A stretch of DNA of 64,000 nucleotides from Stutzerimonas zhaodongensis (GCF_003696365.1 NZ_RFFM01000008.1:55372-119371), one strand, 5' to 3'. Positions 18,946 to 28,975 are shown, numbered from the stretch's first letter. Program-made: numbers and translations. The notes: a model not told the origin generated them from the sequence alone.

Positions 18946-21138
18946 ATGCACGACGATCTCTCCTCTCTCCTGAATTCTCTCAACGATGCCCAGCGTCAGG
19001 CCGTAGCCGCGCCACTGGGTCGTCAACTGGTTCTCGCTGGTGCCGGCTCGGGTAAAACCCGCGTGCTGGTGCACCGCATCGCCTGGCTGCATCAGGTCGA
19101 ACGTGCATCCTTGCACTCGATTCTTTCAGTAACCTTTACCAACAAGGCTGCCGCCGAGATGCGCCATCGCATCGAGCAGCTGATGAAGGTCAACCCGCAG
19201 GGTATGTGGGTCGGCACCTTCCACGGGCTGGCACATCGGTTGCTGCGCGCCCACTGGCAGGAAGCGAAGCTGGCGCAGAACTTTCAGATTCTCGATTCCG
19301 ACGACCAGCAGCGCCTGGTCAAACGCGTGATCCGCGAACTCGGCCTGGATGAGCAACGCTGGCCGGCGCGTCAGGCGCAATGGTGGATCAACGGACAGAA
19401 GGATGAGGGCCTGCGGCCCAGGCACATCCAGCCCAGCGGTGATCTGTTTCTAGCCACCATGCTGAGCATCTACCAGGCCTATGAAGATGCCTGTGCCCGC
19501 GCCGGCGTGATCGACTTCTCCGAGCTGCTGCTGCGCGCGCTGGATCTCTGGCGCGATAACCCGGGCCTGCTCGACCATTACCAGCGCCGCTTCCGCCACG
19601 TACTGGTGGACGAGTTTCAGGACACCAACGCCGTCCAGTACGCCTGGTTGCGTTTGCTGGCCAAGGGCGGCGACAGCTTGATGGTGGTGGGCGACGACGA
19701 CCAGTCGATCTACGGCTGGCGCGGCGCCCGGGTGGAAAACCTGCACCAGTTCAGCGAAGACTTCCAGGACGCCGAAACCATCCGCCTGGAGCAAAACTAT
19801 CGCTCCACCGCCTGCATCCTCAAGGCCGCAAACGCGCTGATCGCCAATAATCAGGGCCGCCTCGGCAAGGAGCTCTGGACCGACGGCTGCGACGGCGAAC
19901 CCATCAGTCTGTATGCCGCGTTCAACGAGCACGACGAAGCGCGCTATGTGGTCGAAAGCATCGAGAGCGCCATCAAGAACGATGGGCTGGCGCGCAGCGA
20001 GATCGCCATTCTCTACCGCTCCAACGCCCAGTCCCGTGTACTCGAAGAAGCGCTGCTGCGTGAGCGCATTCCCTATCGGATCTACGGCGGCCAACGCTTC
20101 TTCGAGCGCGCCGAAATCAAGAACGCCATGGCCTACCTGCGCCTGATCCAGGCGCGGGACAACGATGCTGCACTGGAGCGAGTGATCAACGTCCCCGCCC
20201 GCGGCATCGGCGAAAAAACCGTGGAATGCCTGCGCCAGCTGGCCCGCCAGGAGGAGACTTCGATGTGGGCCGCGCTGCATCAGGCGGTCGGCACCAAGGT
20301 TGTCTCCGGCCGTGCGGCCAGCGCGCTGAATGGCTTCGTCGAGTTGATCGATACGCTGGCACTCAAGGTCGAAGGCATGCAGCTGCACAACATGGCGCAG
20401 CTGGTCATCGAACAATCCGGGCTGCTCGCTTACCACCGCGATGAAAAGGGCGAGAAGGCCCAGGCGCGGGTGGAAAACCTCGAGGAATTGGTCTCCGCCG
20501 CGCGTGCCTTCGACCACTACAGCGAAGAGGAAGAAGACGAGCAGACCCCGCTAGCGGCGTTCCTCGATCACGCCTCGCTGGAGGCCGGTGAGCAGCAGGC
20601 CGGTGATCATGAAGACAGCGTTCAATTGATGACCCTGCACAGCGCGAAGGGCCTGGAGTTCCCGCTGGTGTTCCTGGTTGGTATGGAGGAAGGCCTGTTC
20701 CCTCACAAGATGAGCCTCGAAGAACCCGGCCGTCTCGAGGAAGAACGCCGCCTGGCCTATGTCGGCATTACCCGCGCCATGCAGCAGTTGATCATTACTT
20801 ATGCCGAAACCCGCCGGCTCTATGGCACCGAGACTTATAACAAGGTCTCGCGCTTCGTGCGCGAATTGCCACCGGCACTGGTCAGCGAAGTGCGCCTGAG
20901 CAACACGGTCAGCCGCAGCTTCAACACTCGTGGCATGGGCGGCGGTTCGTTGTTCGACGGTGCCAACGTGCCGGAAACGCCATTCAACCTCGGCCAACGA
21001 GTACGTCATTCCCTGTTCGGCGAAGGCACCATCCTCAACTTCGAGGGTTCCGGAGCTCAAGCGCGCGTGCAGGTGAACTTCGAAGACGAAGGGAGCAAGT
21101 GGTTGATGCTCAGTTATGCCAAACTGGAAGCGCTATGA
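18946..21138 (+). CDS. uvrD: DNA helicase II (UvrD)
   Basis: A 730-residue superfamily 1A helicase that unwinds 3'-5' in nucleotide excision repair and mismatch repair. Walker A is AGAGSGKTRV (residues 31-40), motif II is VDEFQDTN (about 220), motif III is GDDDQSIYGWRGA, and motif VI is VGITRAMQQL. A C-terminal Tudor-like tail (VRHSLFGEGTILNFEG) contacts RNA polymerase in UvrD relatives. I start at the ATG at 18946 giving MHDDLSSLLNSLNDAQRQAV, the conserved Pseudomonas N-terminus; an in-frame ATG at 18916 lacks support. Rep and PcrA are the nearest alternatives, but the C-terminal domain and neighbours favour UvrD. Confidence 0.95.
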   Translation: MHDDLSSLLNSLNDAQRQAVAAPLGRQLVLAGAGSGKTRVLVHRIAWLHQVERASLHSILSVTFTNKAAAEMRHRIEQLMKVNPQGMWVGTFHGLAHRLLRAHWQEAKLAQNFQILDSDDQQRLVKRVIRELGLDEQRWPARQAQWWINGQKDEGLRPRHIQPSGDLFLATMLSIYQAYEDACARAGVIDFSELLLRALDLWRDNPGLLDHYQRRFRHVLVDEFQDTNAVQYAWLRLLAKGGDSLMVVGDDDQSIYGWRGARVENLHQFSEDFQDAETIRLEQNYRSTACILKAANALIANNQGRLGKELWTDGCDGEPISLYAAFNEHDEARYVVESIESAIKNDGLARSEIAILYRSNAQSRVLEEALLRERIPYRIYGGQRFFERAEIKNAMAYLRLIQARDNDAALERVINVPARGIGEKTVECLRQLARQEETSMWAALHQAVGTKVVSGRAASALNGFVELIDTLALKVEGMQLHNMAQLVIEQSGLLAYHRDEKGEKAQARVENLEELVSAARAFDHYSEEEEDEQTPLAAFLDHASLEAGEQQAGDHEDSVQLMTLHSAKGLEFPLVFLVGMEEGLFPHKMSLEEPGRLEEERRLAYVGITRAMQQLIITYAETRRLYGTETYNKVSRFVRELPPALVSEVRLSNTVSRSFNTRGMGGGSLFDGANVPETPFNLGQRVRHSLFGEGTILNFEGSGAQARVQVNFEDEGSKWLMLSYAKLEAL

Positions 21139-21193
21139 CGTTTACGTCAACTTATACCCATACTAATAAAATTCGCCAAAGGAACAGCCATTC

Positions 21194-22303
21194 ATGAAAC
21201 GCCGTCACTTGTTTGGTGCCGCTGCTGCCCTGCTTGCATCGCTCAGCCTCGCAGGCTGCAACGACGAAAAGAAAGTCGAATCCTCCGCCGAGCCCAAGGC
21301 GGCGGCCAGCGAAGCGCCCAAGACCTATAACTGGAAAATGGTCACCGCCTGGCCGAAGAACTATCCGGGCCTGGGCACCGCTGCCCAGCGTCTGGCCGAC
21401 CGGGTCAACGCCATGAGTGACGGCCGCCTGACCATCAAGGTCTATGCCGGCGGCGAGCTGGTCCCTGCACTGGAGGTGTTCGATGCCGTCTCGCGCGGCA
21501 CCGCAGAACTGGGTCATGGCGCGGCTTACTACTGGAAGGGCAAAGTGCCCACTGCACAGTTTTTCACTTCGGTGCCGTTCGGCCTGTCGACCAGCGAAAT
21601 GAACGCCTGGCTGACCCGCGGCGGCGGCCAGGCATTCTGGGACGAAGCCTACGCACCCTACGGCGTCAAACCCATGGTAGTCGGCAATACCGGCATGCAG
21701 ATGGGCGGCTGGTTCAACAAGGAAATCAATTCCCTGCAGGACCTCAAAGGCTTGAAGATCCGTACCCCGGGCCTGGGCGGCGAAGTGCTCACCCGTCTCG
21801 GCGCGACCACTGTCAACATGCCCGGCGGCGAAGTATTCACCGCCCTGCAGACGGGCGCTATCGATGCCACCGACTGGGTAAGCCCGTACAACGACCTGGC
21901 GTTCGGCCTGCACAAAGCCGCCAAGTACTACTACTACCCAGGCTGGCAGGAACCACAGGCCGTGCTGGAAATGTTGATCAACCAGAAAGCCCTCGACAGC
22001 CTGCCTGACGACCTGCGGGCGATTCTCACTGAGGCCGCCGGTGCAGCCAGTCGCGACATGGTCGATGACTATGTCTACAACAACGCCATGGCGCTCGATC
22101 AACTCAAGCAACAGGGCGCGCAGCTCAAACGCTTCCCCGATGAAGTACTGGCCGCGATGCGCGAGCAGTCCGACGTTGTGCTTGGCGAACTGGCTCAGCA
22201 GAGCGAGCTGAACGGCCGCATCTGGGCTTCGATGAAGGCCTTCCAGGAGCAAGTGACACCCATGCACGAGATCTCCGAGAAAGAGCTGTATAACTGGCGT
22301 TGA
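21194..22303 (+). CDS. TRAP transporter substrate-binding lipoprotein (DctP family, 2-oxoacid type)
   Basis: A 369-residue periplasmic binding protein of the DctP/TakP family. The N-terminus MKRRHLFGAAAALLASLSLAGC ends in a lipobox (LAGC), so it is predicted to be lipid-anchored, which is uncommon for Gram-negative TRAP binding proteins. The mature part begins near TYNWKMVTAWPKNYPGLG and includes KIRTPGLGGEVLTRLGATTV with the conserved ligand arginine, and AIDATDWVSPYNDLAFG. This pattern matches binding proteins for 2-oxoacids or related carboxylates. No dctQ or dctM membrane genes lie within the window near it, so the partner must be elsewhere. A GGAACAG site precedes the ATG. Confidence 0.85.
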   Translation: MKRRHLFGAAAALLASLSLAGCNDEKKVESSAEPKAAASEAPKTYNWKMVTAWPKNYPGLGTAAQRLADRVNAMSDGRLTIKVYAGGELVPALEVFDAVSRGTAELGHGAAYYWKGKVPTAQFFTSVPFGLSTSEMNAWLTRGGGQAFWDEAYAPYGVKPMVVGNTGMQMGGWFNKEINSLQDLKGLKIRTPGLGGEVLTRLGATTVNMPGGEVFTALQTGAIDATDWVSPYNDLAFGLHKAAKYYYYPGWQEPQAVLEMLINQKALDSLPDDLRAILTEAAGAASRDMVDDYVYNNAMALDQLKQQGAQLKRFPDEVLAAMREQSDVVLGELAQQSELNGRIWASMKAFQEQVTPMHEISEKELYNWR

Positions 22304-22317
22304 GCCCCTGCTCCCGT

Positions 22318-22341
22318 GCGCTTGCGATTACCCGCAAGCGC
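22318..22341 (+). terminator. Hairpin after the TRAP binding-protein gene
   Basis: GCGCTTGCG and CGCAAGCGC form a perfect nine-base-pair stem with a six-base loop, 15 bases after the stop. No T-run follows, so termination efficiency is uncertain. Confidence 0.55.
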
Positions 22342-22436
22342 AACGGGGCAAAAGCCCGAAACACTCTGCAACTAGCGCGGCCGCATCGGGCCGTGCACCA
22401 TCCGCTTCGTATCTTCGTCCAATTCAGGAATACCAA

Positions 22437-23273
22437 ATGCAACGTGTGCTCAGCATTTTCATGGCGCTGTGTATCGGCCTGACCCTCAGCCTCGACGTCC
22501 ACGCCAAGCGTTTCGGTGGCGGCAAGAGCTTTGGTTCGGCGCCCAGCCATCAGAGCCGCCAGGCGCCTCAGCAAACCCAGGCCGCACCCAACCAGGCCGG
22601 TCGTCAGACGCCGGCCGCTGCCAGCGGCGCTTCGCGTTGGCTTGGTCCGTTGGCTGGCCTCGCTGCCGGTGGCCTGCTCGCCTCCATGTTCATGGGCGAC
22701 GGCTTCGAAGGCATCCAGTTCATGGATATCCTGATCTTCGGCGCCATTGCGTTTCTGCTGTTCCGCTTCCTGGCAGCCCGTCGCCGCCAGCAGCAGCCAG
22801 CCATGGCCGGACATGCTCCGATGCAGCGCGAAATGCCTGCGCAGCCTTCGATCTTCGGTGGCAGCTCCAGCGCGGTTGCTGCCGCTCCGGTGATCAACGC
22901 ACCGGCCTGGTTCAACGAGCAGAACTTCGTATCTGCCGCCCGCGAACATTTCTTGTCGCTGCAGCAACACTGGGACGCCAACGAAATGGACAAGATCGGC
23001 GAATTCGTCACGCCGCAGCTGCACGAGTTCCTGATGCGCGAACGTGCCGAGATTGGCGATGCCTACCAGGCGACCTACATCGACAACCTGCAGATCCAGC
23101 TCGACGGCGTCGATGACCAGGCGGACAAGACCATTGCCACCCTGACCTTCGTTGGCGTATCCAAAAATTCGCGCTTCGACCAGGGCGAGCCTTTCAGCGA
23201 AAGCTGGCGCATGGAGCGTGCTCAGGGCGAGAACCAGCCTTGGCTCGTGGCGGGCATCCGCCAGAACGCCTGA
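22437..23273 (+). CDS. Tim44-like domain membrane protein
   Basis: A 278-residue protein with an N-terminal signal or anchor (QRVLSIFMALCIGLTLSLDVHA), a glutamine-, alanine- and proline-rich spacer, two hydrophobic segments (WLGPLAGLAAGGLLASMFMG and MDILIFGAIAFLLFRFLA), and a C-terminal Tim44/NTF2-like domain (about residues 160-275). Bacterial members of this family are membrane-bound and of unproven role; the mitochondrial Tim44 tethers the import motor. The arginine run RRRQQQ after the second segment suggests that the C-terminal domain is cytoplasmic. It is monocistronic and ends in a strong terminator. Confidence 0.85.
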   Translation: MQRVLSIFMALCIGLTLSLDVHAKRFGGGKSFGSAPSHQSRQAPQQTQAAPNQAGRQTPAAASGASRWLGPLAGLAAGGLLASMFMGDGFEGIQFMDILIFGAIAFLLFRFLAARRRQQQPAMAGHAPMQREMPAQPSIFGGSSSAVAAAPVINAPAWFNEQNFVSAAREHFLSLQQHWDANEMDKIGEFVTPQLHEFLMRERAEIGDAYQATYIDNLQIQLDGVDDQADKTIATLTFVGVSKNSRFDQGEPFSESWRMERAQGENQPWLVAGIRQNA

Positions 23274-23291
23274 GTGGCGCAGACGTAACTA

Positions 23292-23314
23292 AACCCGGGC
23301 TTGCCCGGGTTTTT
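23292..23314 (+). terminator. Rho-independent terminator after the Tim44-like gene
   Basis: AACCCGGGC-TT-GCCCGGGTT is a perfect nine-base-pair stem followed by TTT, 18 bases after the stop codon. Confidence 0.9.
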
Positions 23315-23492
23315 CATATCCAGGGTGCTCGCAGGCCAACTGAACCCGACACGGGTTCGAGCGTCTATGTTGCTTGCGAAACACTAAAAAGAACGGAGTC
23401 CTGCGTGTCAGGCAACCTCGCCATAGGGTCCATCGCCATCAGCACGGCCCGCGCCCCAAGCTCCTTTCCGAATCCAAGCCGGTTCGCCAGGC

Positions 23493-24902
23493 ATGAGTAG
23501 CGTTCGCCTGCCATCTGTAGATCGGCTGCTGCGTGCGCCGGCATGCGAACCCCTGCAGCGGCGCTACGGTCGCGAGGCCTTGCTCGGCACCCTGCGCGAT
23601 CTGCTCGATGAATTGCGTGAACCAGCTCGACAGGGCCAACTGGCCGCACTGGAACTGTCCGAGGCGGTATTGGCCGGCCGCGCAGGCGAGCGGCTGGCCA
23701 ATCAGCACCGCAGCCGCGTTCGCCGTGTGCTCAACCTGACCGGCACCGTGCTGCATACCAATCTCGGCCGCGCGCTGCTGCCCGAAGAAGCCATCGAGGC
23801 CATCAGCCAGGCGGCGCGCTACCCGATGAACCTCGAGTTCGATCTGGCCAGCGGCAAGCGAGGCGATCGCGATGACCTCATCGAAGGCCTGATCCGCGAA
23901 CTGACCGGCGCAGAAGCCGTCACGGTGGTCAACAACAACGCCGCTGCGGTCCTGCTGGCACTGAACAGCCTGGGCGCCCGCAAGGAAGGGATCATTTCCC
24001 GCGGGGAGCTGATCGAAATTGGCGGCGCCTTCCGGATTCCCGACATCATGGCCCGCGCCGGGGTGAAGTTGCATGAGGTGGGCACCACCAACCGCACCCA
24101 CGCCAAGGACTACCAAGCCGCGATCAACCCGCGCTCCGGCCTGCTGATGCGTGTGCACACCAGCAACTACAGCGTGCAGGGCTTCACTGCCAGCGTCGCC
24201 ACTGCCGAGCTGGCATCCATCGCCCGAGCGCATGGCCTGCCGCTGCTCGAAGACCTCGGCAGTGGCAGCCTTGTCGACCTGTCGCGCTGGGGCCTGCCAA
24301 AGGAACCCACCGTGCAGGAAGCGCTGCGCGATGGCGCCGACATCGTGACCTTCAGCGGCGACAAGCTGCTTGGCGGGCCGCAGGCGGGTCTGATCGTCGG
24401 CAGCCGCGAGCTGATCCAGAAGATCAAGAAGAACCCGCTCAAGCGCGCCCTGCGCGTCGATAAACTCACCCTTGCCGCGCTGGAAGCCGTGCTCAATCTC
24501 TACCGTGATCCGGACCGCCTTAGCGAACGCCTCACGAGCCTGCGCCTGCTCAGCCGCCCGCAACATGACATTCGCGTCCAGGCCGAGCGTATCGCACCGA
24601 CGCTAGCCACTGCCCTTGGCGATAGCTGGCAGGTGGTTGTCGCGGATGCGCTAGGCATGATCGGCAGCGGCGCCCAGCCGGTCGCACGCCTGCCCAGCGC
24701 CGCACTCTGCATTCGTCCACTGCAATCGCGGCGTCTGCGCGGGCGTAGTTTGCGGCAACTGGAAGAAGCGCTGCGCTGCCTTCCGATCCCGATTCTCGGC
24801 CGGATCGCCGACGACGCCCTCTGGCTCGATCTGCGCCAACTGGACGACGAACCGGCGCTGCTGGAGCAGCTGCCGCACCTGCAACAGGAGCTGGCGTCAT
24901 GA
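23493..24902 (+). CDS. selA: L-seryl-tRNA(Sec) selenium transferase
   Basis: A 469-residue PLP enzyme that converts Ser-tRNA(Sec) to Sec-tRNA(Sec) using selenophosphate. Landmarks are [19 protein letters not shown] at the N-terminus, [19 protein letters not shown], the NNNAAAVLL cofactor segment and the Schiff-base lysine in [14 protein letters not shown] (K291). The length matches the family (E. coli 463). It overlaps selB by four bases, and the tRNA it acts on, selC, lies about 5 kb downstream after an insertion. Its presence implies at least one selenoprotein, most likely a formate dehydrogenase, which is not in this window. Confidence 0.96.
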   Translation: MSSVRLPSVDRLLRAPACEPLQRRYGREALLGTLRDLLDELREPARQGQLAALELSEAVLAGRAGERLANQHRSRVRRVLNLTGTVLHTNLGRALLPEEAIEAISQAARYPMNLEFDLASGKRGDRDDLIEGLIRELTGAEAVTVVNNNAAAVLLALNSLGARKEGIISRGELIEIGGAFRIPDIMARAGVKLHEVGTTNRTHAKDYQAAINPRSGLLMRVHTSNYSVQGFTASVATAELASIARAHGLPLLEDLGSGSLVDLSRWGLPKEPTVQEALRDGADIVTFSGDKLLGGPQAGLIVGSRELIQKIKKNPLKRALRVDKLTLAALEAVLNLYRDPDRLSERLTSLRLLSRPQHDIRVQAERIAPTLATALGDSWQVVVADALGMIGSGAQPVARLPSAALCIRPLQSRRLRGRSLRQLEEALRCLPIPILGRIADDALWLDLRQLDDEPALLEQLPHLQQELAS

Positions 24903-26815
24903 TCATCGGCACCGCCGGCCACATCGACCACGGCAAGACAGCCCTGCTCAAGGCACTCACCGGACAGGAAGGTGACCGCCGCCGCGAAGAGCGCCTGCGC
25001 GGCATCACCATCGACCTCGGCTATCTGTACGCCTCGCTCGGCGAATCGGATCTCACCGGATTCATCGACGTACCCGGCCACGAAAAATTCGTGCACAACA
25101 TGCTCGCTGGCGCCTGCGGTATCGACTGCGTGCTTCTGGTGGTCGCCGCCGATGACAGCGTCATGCCGCAGACCCGCGAACACCTGGCGATCATCGAGCT
25201 GCTGGGCATTCGCCGCGCCGTAGTGGCCATGACCAAGATCGACCGGGTCGATGAGACGCGTATCGCCGAAGTGCACCTGCAGATCGAAGCGCTGCTGGAC
25301 GCCGGACCGCTGGCTGGAGTGCCGATCCTGCCCGTCTCCAGCGTAACCGGCGAGGGCATCGACGCGCTCCGCTCCCTGTTGATCGAACAGGCCGACGACG
25401 TGCGCGCGCGCCAGCAAGACGGTCATTTCCGTCTTGCCATCGACCGCGCGTTCAGCGTGACCGGCTCAGGCGTGGTCGTGACCGGAACCGCCTTCGCAGG
25501 CCGGGTAGCGGTCGGCGACGAGCTGGTCCTGAGTCCTTCCGGCCGCACCGTGCGCGTACGCGGGCTGCATGCGCAGAATCAGAAAGCCCAGGAAGCACAG
25601 GCTGGTCAGCGCGTCGCCCTCAACCTCACCGGCGACCGCCTCTCGGTGGATGACATCAGCCGCGGCGATTGGCTGGTCACACCCGAGCTTCAAGCCGCCA
25701 CCCGACGTATCGATATTGAATTCACCCTGCTGCCAAGCGAAACCCGAGAGCTGCGGCACTGGACGCCCGTACACATCCACCTCGGCGCTCAGGACGTCAC
25801 CGGCCGCATTGCCCTGCTGGAAGGCGAATGCCTGGCGCCTGGCGGCCACGTACATGCGCAGCTGCTGCTCAACGCGCCGGCGCACGTCGTGCACGGTGAT
25901 CGCGTGGTGTTACGCGACCAGTCCGCCAAACGCACCCTAGGTGGTGGCCGCGTGCTGGACCCCTTCGCGCCACCACGCAACCGCCACCGTCAGGCACGCC
26001 TGGCGGTACTGCGCGCATTGGCCGGCGACACACTGGAAGATATTCTGCCGGGCCTGCTGCCGAGCGCCATCAACGGCCTGGAGCCAGCCCTGCTGGAACG
26101 GCAATTCAATCGGCCGCGACATACTTGGCGGCTGCCCGACGAGGCACTGGAGATCAATACCCGTGTGGGCCCGCGGCTATTTGAGCGCGGCACCTGGGAA
26201 TACCTCGAACAGAGCCTGGTCGCCGCCCTGCAGCGCTTCCATGAAACGCAACCGGACGAACTCGGCCCGGACCGCGACCGCCTGCGCCGCTATGCGCTGC
26301 CTCAGCTGGAACGCCCGATCTATCTCGCCGTGCTGGAAGCCGTGCTGGCCGCCGGCACCATAGAAGCCAGCGGCCCCTGGCTTCACCTGCCCGGCCATCG
26401 TGTTCGCCTGACCGAAGAAGAAGAAGCGCTGAAAACCCGGCTCTGGCCGCTACTTGAAGCGGCCCGCTTCGATCCGCCCTGGGTACGCGACCTGGCCAAC
26501 GACCTGGATGTCGAGGAAGACCGCGTCCGGCACCTGTTACGCAAACTGTCGCGCATCGGCGAGTTGCAACAGGTCGTCAAGGACCTGTTCTACCCCGAGT
26601 CGACCATCCGCCAGCTCGCCAGCCAGGTGCTCGACATGGAACGCCAATCCGGCGTGATCCGAGCCGCCGCCTTCCGCGACCAGATTCAGCTCGGTCGCAA
26701 ACGCAGCATCCAGCTGCTCGAACACTTCGACCGCATCGGCCTCACACGCCGTTTCGGCAACGAACGCAAGGTGCGACCCGACAGCGCCTTGGCCTCGGAG
26801 CCCGAGGTCAGGTAG
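24899..26815 (+). CDS. selB: Selenocysteine-specific elongation factor
   Basis: A 638-residue translational GTPase that brings Sec-tRNA(Sec) to UGA codons by binding the SECIS hairpin. G1 is [11 protein letters not shown] (residues 4-14), G3 is [11 protein letters not shown], and G4 is TKID. Beta-barrel domains II and III follow, and the C-terminal third holds winged-helix repeats (ending near [19 protein letters not shown]), which bind SECIS RNA. The ATG overlaps the selA stop (ATGA). selC originally followed it: a truncated copy begins 48 bases after the selB stop. Confidence 0.96.
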   Translation: MIIGTAGHIDHGKTALLKALTGQEGDRRREERLRGITIDLGYLYASLGESDLTGFIDVPGHEKFVHNMLAGACGIDCVLLVVAADDSVMPQTREHLAIIELLGIRRAVVAMTKIDRVDETRIAEVHLQIEALLDAGPLAGVPILPVSSVTGEGIDALRSLLIEQADDVRARQQDGHFRLAIDRAFSVTGSGVVVTGTAFAGRVAVGDELVLSPSGRTVRVRGLHAQNQKAQEAQAGQRVALNLTGDRLSVDDISRGDWLVTPELQAATRRIDIEFTLLPSETRELRHWTPVHIHLGAQDVTGRIALLEGECLAPGGHVHAQLLLNAPAHVVHGDRVVLRDQSAKRTLGGGRVLDPFAPPRNRHRQARLAVLRALAGDTLEDILPGLLPSAINGLEPALLERQFNRPRHTWRLPDEALEINTRVGPRLFERGTWEYLEQSLVAALQRFHETQPDELGPDRDRLRRYALPQLERPIYLAVLEAVLAAGTIEASGPWLHLPGHRVRLTEEEEALKTRLWPLLEAARFDPPWVRDLANDLDVEEDRVRHLLRKLSRIGELQQVVKDLFYPESTIRQLASQVLDMERQSGVIRAAAFRDQIQLGRKRSIQLLEHFDRIGLTRRFGNERKVRPDSALASEPEVR

Positions 26816-26863
26816 GCTGCTCGCCACATCCAACCAGAGCCACCCCCAATCAGGGCCGATTCT

Positions 26864-26907
26864 GGAAGGCAATCGCACCCGGTGGTGCGGCCGGGCTTCA
26901 AATCCTG
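26864..26907 (+). pseudogene. Truncated selC (5' half of tRNA-Sec)
   Basis: It contains the 5' acceptor strand GGAAGGCA, the D arm and the anticodon loop with TCA, then diverges: the 3' side of the anticodon stem reads TCCTG instead of CCCGG, and the variable and T arms are missing. It lies 48 bases after selB, the expected original position of selC, and serves as the left boundary of the insertion. Confidence 0.88.
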
Positions 26908-27124
26908 TTCTCGCCCTCGTTATCAATGGGTTACACCGGCAAATACTGGACTATGAGGCGGCCCCGCACGGACCGTTTCAGCAAATTTTGGACTTTATCA
27001 GTCCTTAGCTTCGACACTTTTTCGACAGTCATGTGACCGAAACGGTGCCACTGATTCTCGAGTCCCTTTCTTCGTCTCCATTGACTCCCATCATTGTCTC
27101 GGCAACGAAATTCTGAGATAAAGC

Positions 27125-27141
27125 GGTGGCATTATGCCACC
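27125..27141 (+). promoter_or_regulatory. Perfect palindrome just before the OLD gene ribosome site
   Basis: GGTGGCATTATGCCACC is an 8-1-8 inverted repeat centred 24 bases before the OLD start codon, with the AAGAAGGG ribosome site immediately after. It could be an operator for a repressor or an RNA hairpin that restrains translation. No regulator gene is visible in the insert. Confidence 0.5.
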
Positions 27142-27156
27142 AAAGAAGGGACTCTC

Positions 27157-28971
27157 ATGAAGATCAAAAAACTAACAATTAAAAACTTCCGTGGCATCAG
27201 CCATGCTGAGATTGATATTGAAAGTTTCACCACTTTCATCGGTCCAAACAACGTCGGAAAGTCGACAATATTGCACGCTTTGCATATTTTGTTAGACAAC
27301 AAAAAGCCCACTCTTGATGATTGGCCGAACAAAACCCCCTCTTCAGACGTGATGGAAATCATATGTCAGTTTGACGCGCTAGAGGATTGGGAAAAGAACA
27401 AGTCTGCGATATCAGGGCTACTTCATGAGGATAAACTTTATGTGAAGGTTAGCGCGACTTGGGCGAGCGAGAGCGAAAGTATATCTTCTGAATATAGCGT
27501 GTTCTGTACGAAAGACGATTTCCCATGGACAGGGATTAGTGATGCGCGCAAGTTAGATGAAGCAAAGGAATGCTTAGAAATCCTCGGAATAACAAAGGCA
27601 GACGAATTTAGGGCTCGCAGCTCCGAGCTAGAGCAATTATTTAAGCAAAAACATCCAGAAAAAGTTACGACCTCTACCGATTGGCAAGTGAAAAAGTTTG
27701 CAAATTCGTTACAACAAGCAGTGCCTCATGTCATGTACGTTCCGGCGTGTTTCAAGATTGAAGACGATATGAAGGCAACTGCGAGTACGCCGTTTTCATT
27801 TCTCTTCACGAATAAGCTGTTCCCTATAGTTAAAAACGATTTTTCTTATCGCGAGTACATTAGCAAAGCTAGTTATCTGCAGAAAAAACTGAAAGGCCAA
27901 GCTGATGACGGAACAATAATCGAAGGACTAGGCGAGGCGCTTGAGCAAGTATCCTCCACTCTTAACCAAGTTCTTGATTTCGACTCAAAAGTTAGGCTAG
28001 CAATTGGCGAAGTTGATATTGAGCCTTTATTTATGAAGGCTGCAACTTTCCTTATTGATGAAGAATTTGAATCTAGCTTGCAGTATCAAGGCAGCGGCGT
28101 TCAGCGCGCGCTGGCATTCGCTATGCTAGAAAGCAATGCGGGTCACGCCGCCGTGGTGGAAGGCGGAGAGCGATCTGTTGTGGTGCTATATGAGGAGCCT
28201 GAACTATACATTCACCCGCACTTAATGCGCCGGCTAAAATCAGCACTAGTTAAAAAGACTGATTCGCCAAAGTGGCAGGTCATTTGTTCTACTCACTCTC
28301 CATTTTTAATCTCACTTGCTGATAAACCCGAGTCGCTCAAGCTAATAAGAAAAAACCAAGACAACAAGCGCGTTATCCATCAACTCCCCGCCGGAATTTT
28401 TGAGAAGGGCGGAGACTATGACGAACGCTCACTACTTCGCGCAACACTTGATTTTCATCCTACTGTGTGTGAGAGCCTTTTCGCAAAGCGAGTGGTCCTT
28501 GTTGAAGGGGACACGGAGGTCGCCGTGTTTTCTATGGCAGAAGATTTACTCCAGAAATTTGGTTTAGACACCACCCTAGCCAAGGACACTACAGTGATCT
28601 CGGCAGGCGGAAAATGGACGATCCCAGCTATTTGTAAGGTGCTAAACACCCTTGGGATTGATTACCGGGTAATCCATGACGAAGATCGGCACGGCCATAC
28701 AGATGAGGTCCTTGCCGAAAAAGCGCCCATCCATCCATTTAAGGCAAACGCTAAGATTTCAAGTGTTGCAACAGCTCAACGTGTATACGTTGTTTCAGAT
28801 ACTTTTGAACATGTTCTCTGGGAGACCGCCGCTGAAGAGGTGGCTAGCAGCAAAGACAAGCCATACAATTCTTGGCGGAGAGTAAAAAGATATCTCAGCG
28901 GTGAGCAGGTTCTAACTCAAAACTCCGAGGCGCGCCTTAAGGAAGTCTTACAGTTTGCTTTCTGCCCCTAG
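27157..28971 (+). CDS. OLD-family ATP-dependent endonuclease (AAA ATPase plus TOPRIM), candidate phage defence
   Basis: A 604-residue protein with an SMC/ABC-like ATPase followed by a TOPRIM nuclease domain. Walker A is GPNNVGKST (residues 29-37), the signature-like segment is YQGSGVQRALAFAMLE, Walker B is VVVLYEEPELYIHPH (about 341-354), and the H-loop is CSTHSPFLISL. The TOPRIM glutamate is in VVLVEGDTEVAVF (about 445-457) and the acidic pair in VIHDEDRHGH (about 505). Length and order fit stand-alone (class 1) OLD proteins such as the P2 phage Old exclusion nuclease; the Gabija type would need a GajB helicase, absent here. I start at 27157, with AAGAAGGG six bases upstream. The gene is AT-rich, unlike its neighbours, and was clearly imported. 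Confidence 0.88.
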   Translation: MKIKKLTIKNFRGISHAEIDIESFTTFIGPNNVGKSTILHALHILLDNKKPTLDDWPNKTPSSDVMEIICQFDALEDWEKNKSAISGLLHEDKLYVKVSATWASESESISSEYSVFCTKDDFPWTGISDARKLDEAKECLEILGITKADEFRARSSELEQLFKQKHPEKVTTSTDWQVKKFANSLQQAVPHVMYVPACFKIEDDMKATASTPFSFLFTNKLFPIVKNDFSYREYISKASYLQKKLKGQADDGTIIEGLGEALEQVSSTLNQVLDFDSKVRLAIGEVDIEPLFMKAATFLIDEEFESSLQYQGSGVQRALAFAMLESNAGHAAVVEGGERSVVVLYEEPELYIHPHLMRRLKSALVKKTDSPKWQVICSTHSPFLISLADKPESLKLIRKNQDNKRVIHQLPAGIFEKGGDYDERSLLRATLDFHPTVCESLFAKRVVLVEGDTEVAVFSMAEDLLQKFGLDTTLAKDTTVISAGGKWTIPAICKVLNTLGIDYRVIHDEDRHGHTDEVLAEKAPIHPFKANAKISSVATAQRVYVVSDTFEHVLWETAAEEVASSKDKPYNSWRRVKRYLSGEQVLTQNSEARLKEVLQFAFCP

Positions 28972-28975
28972 ACTC

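Noticed and set aside
21136..21149. TGACGT-TT-ACGTCA palindrome at the uvrD stop as a regulatory site
   Set aside because: It overlaps the stop codon, is short and has no matching partner; could be chance or a weak hairpin.
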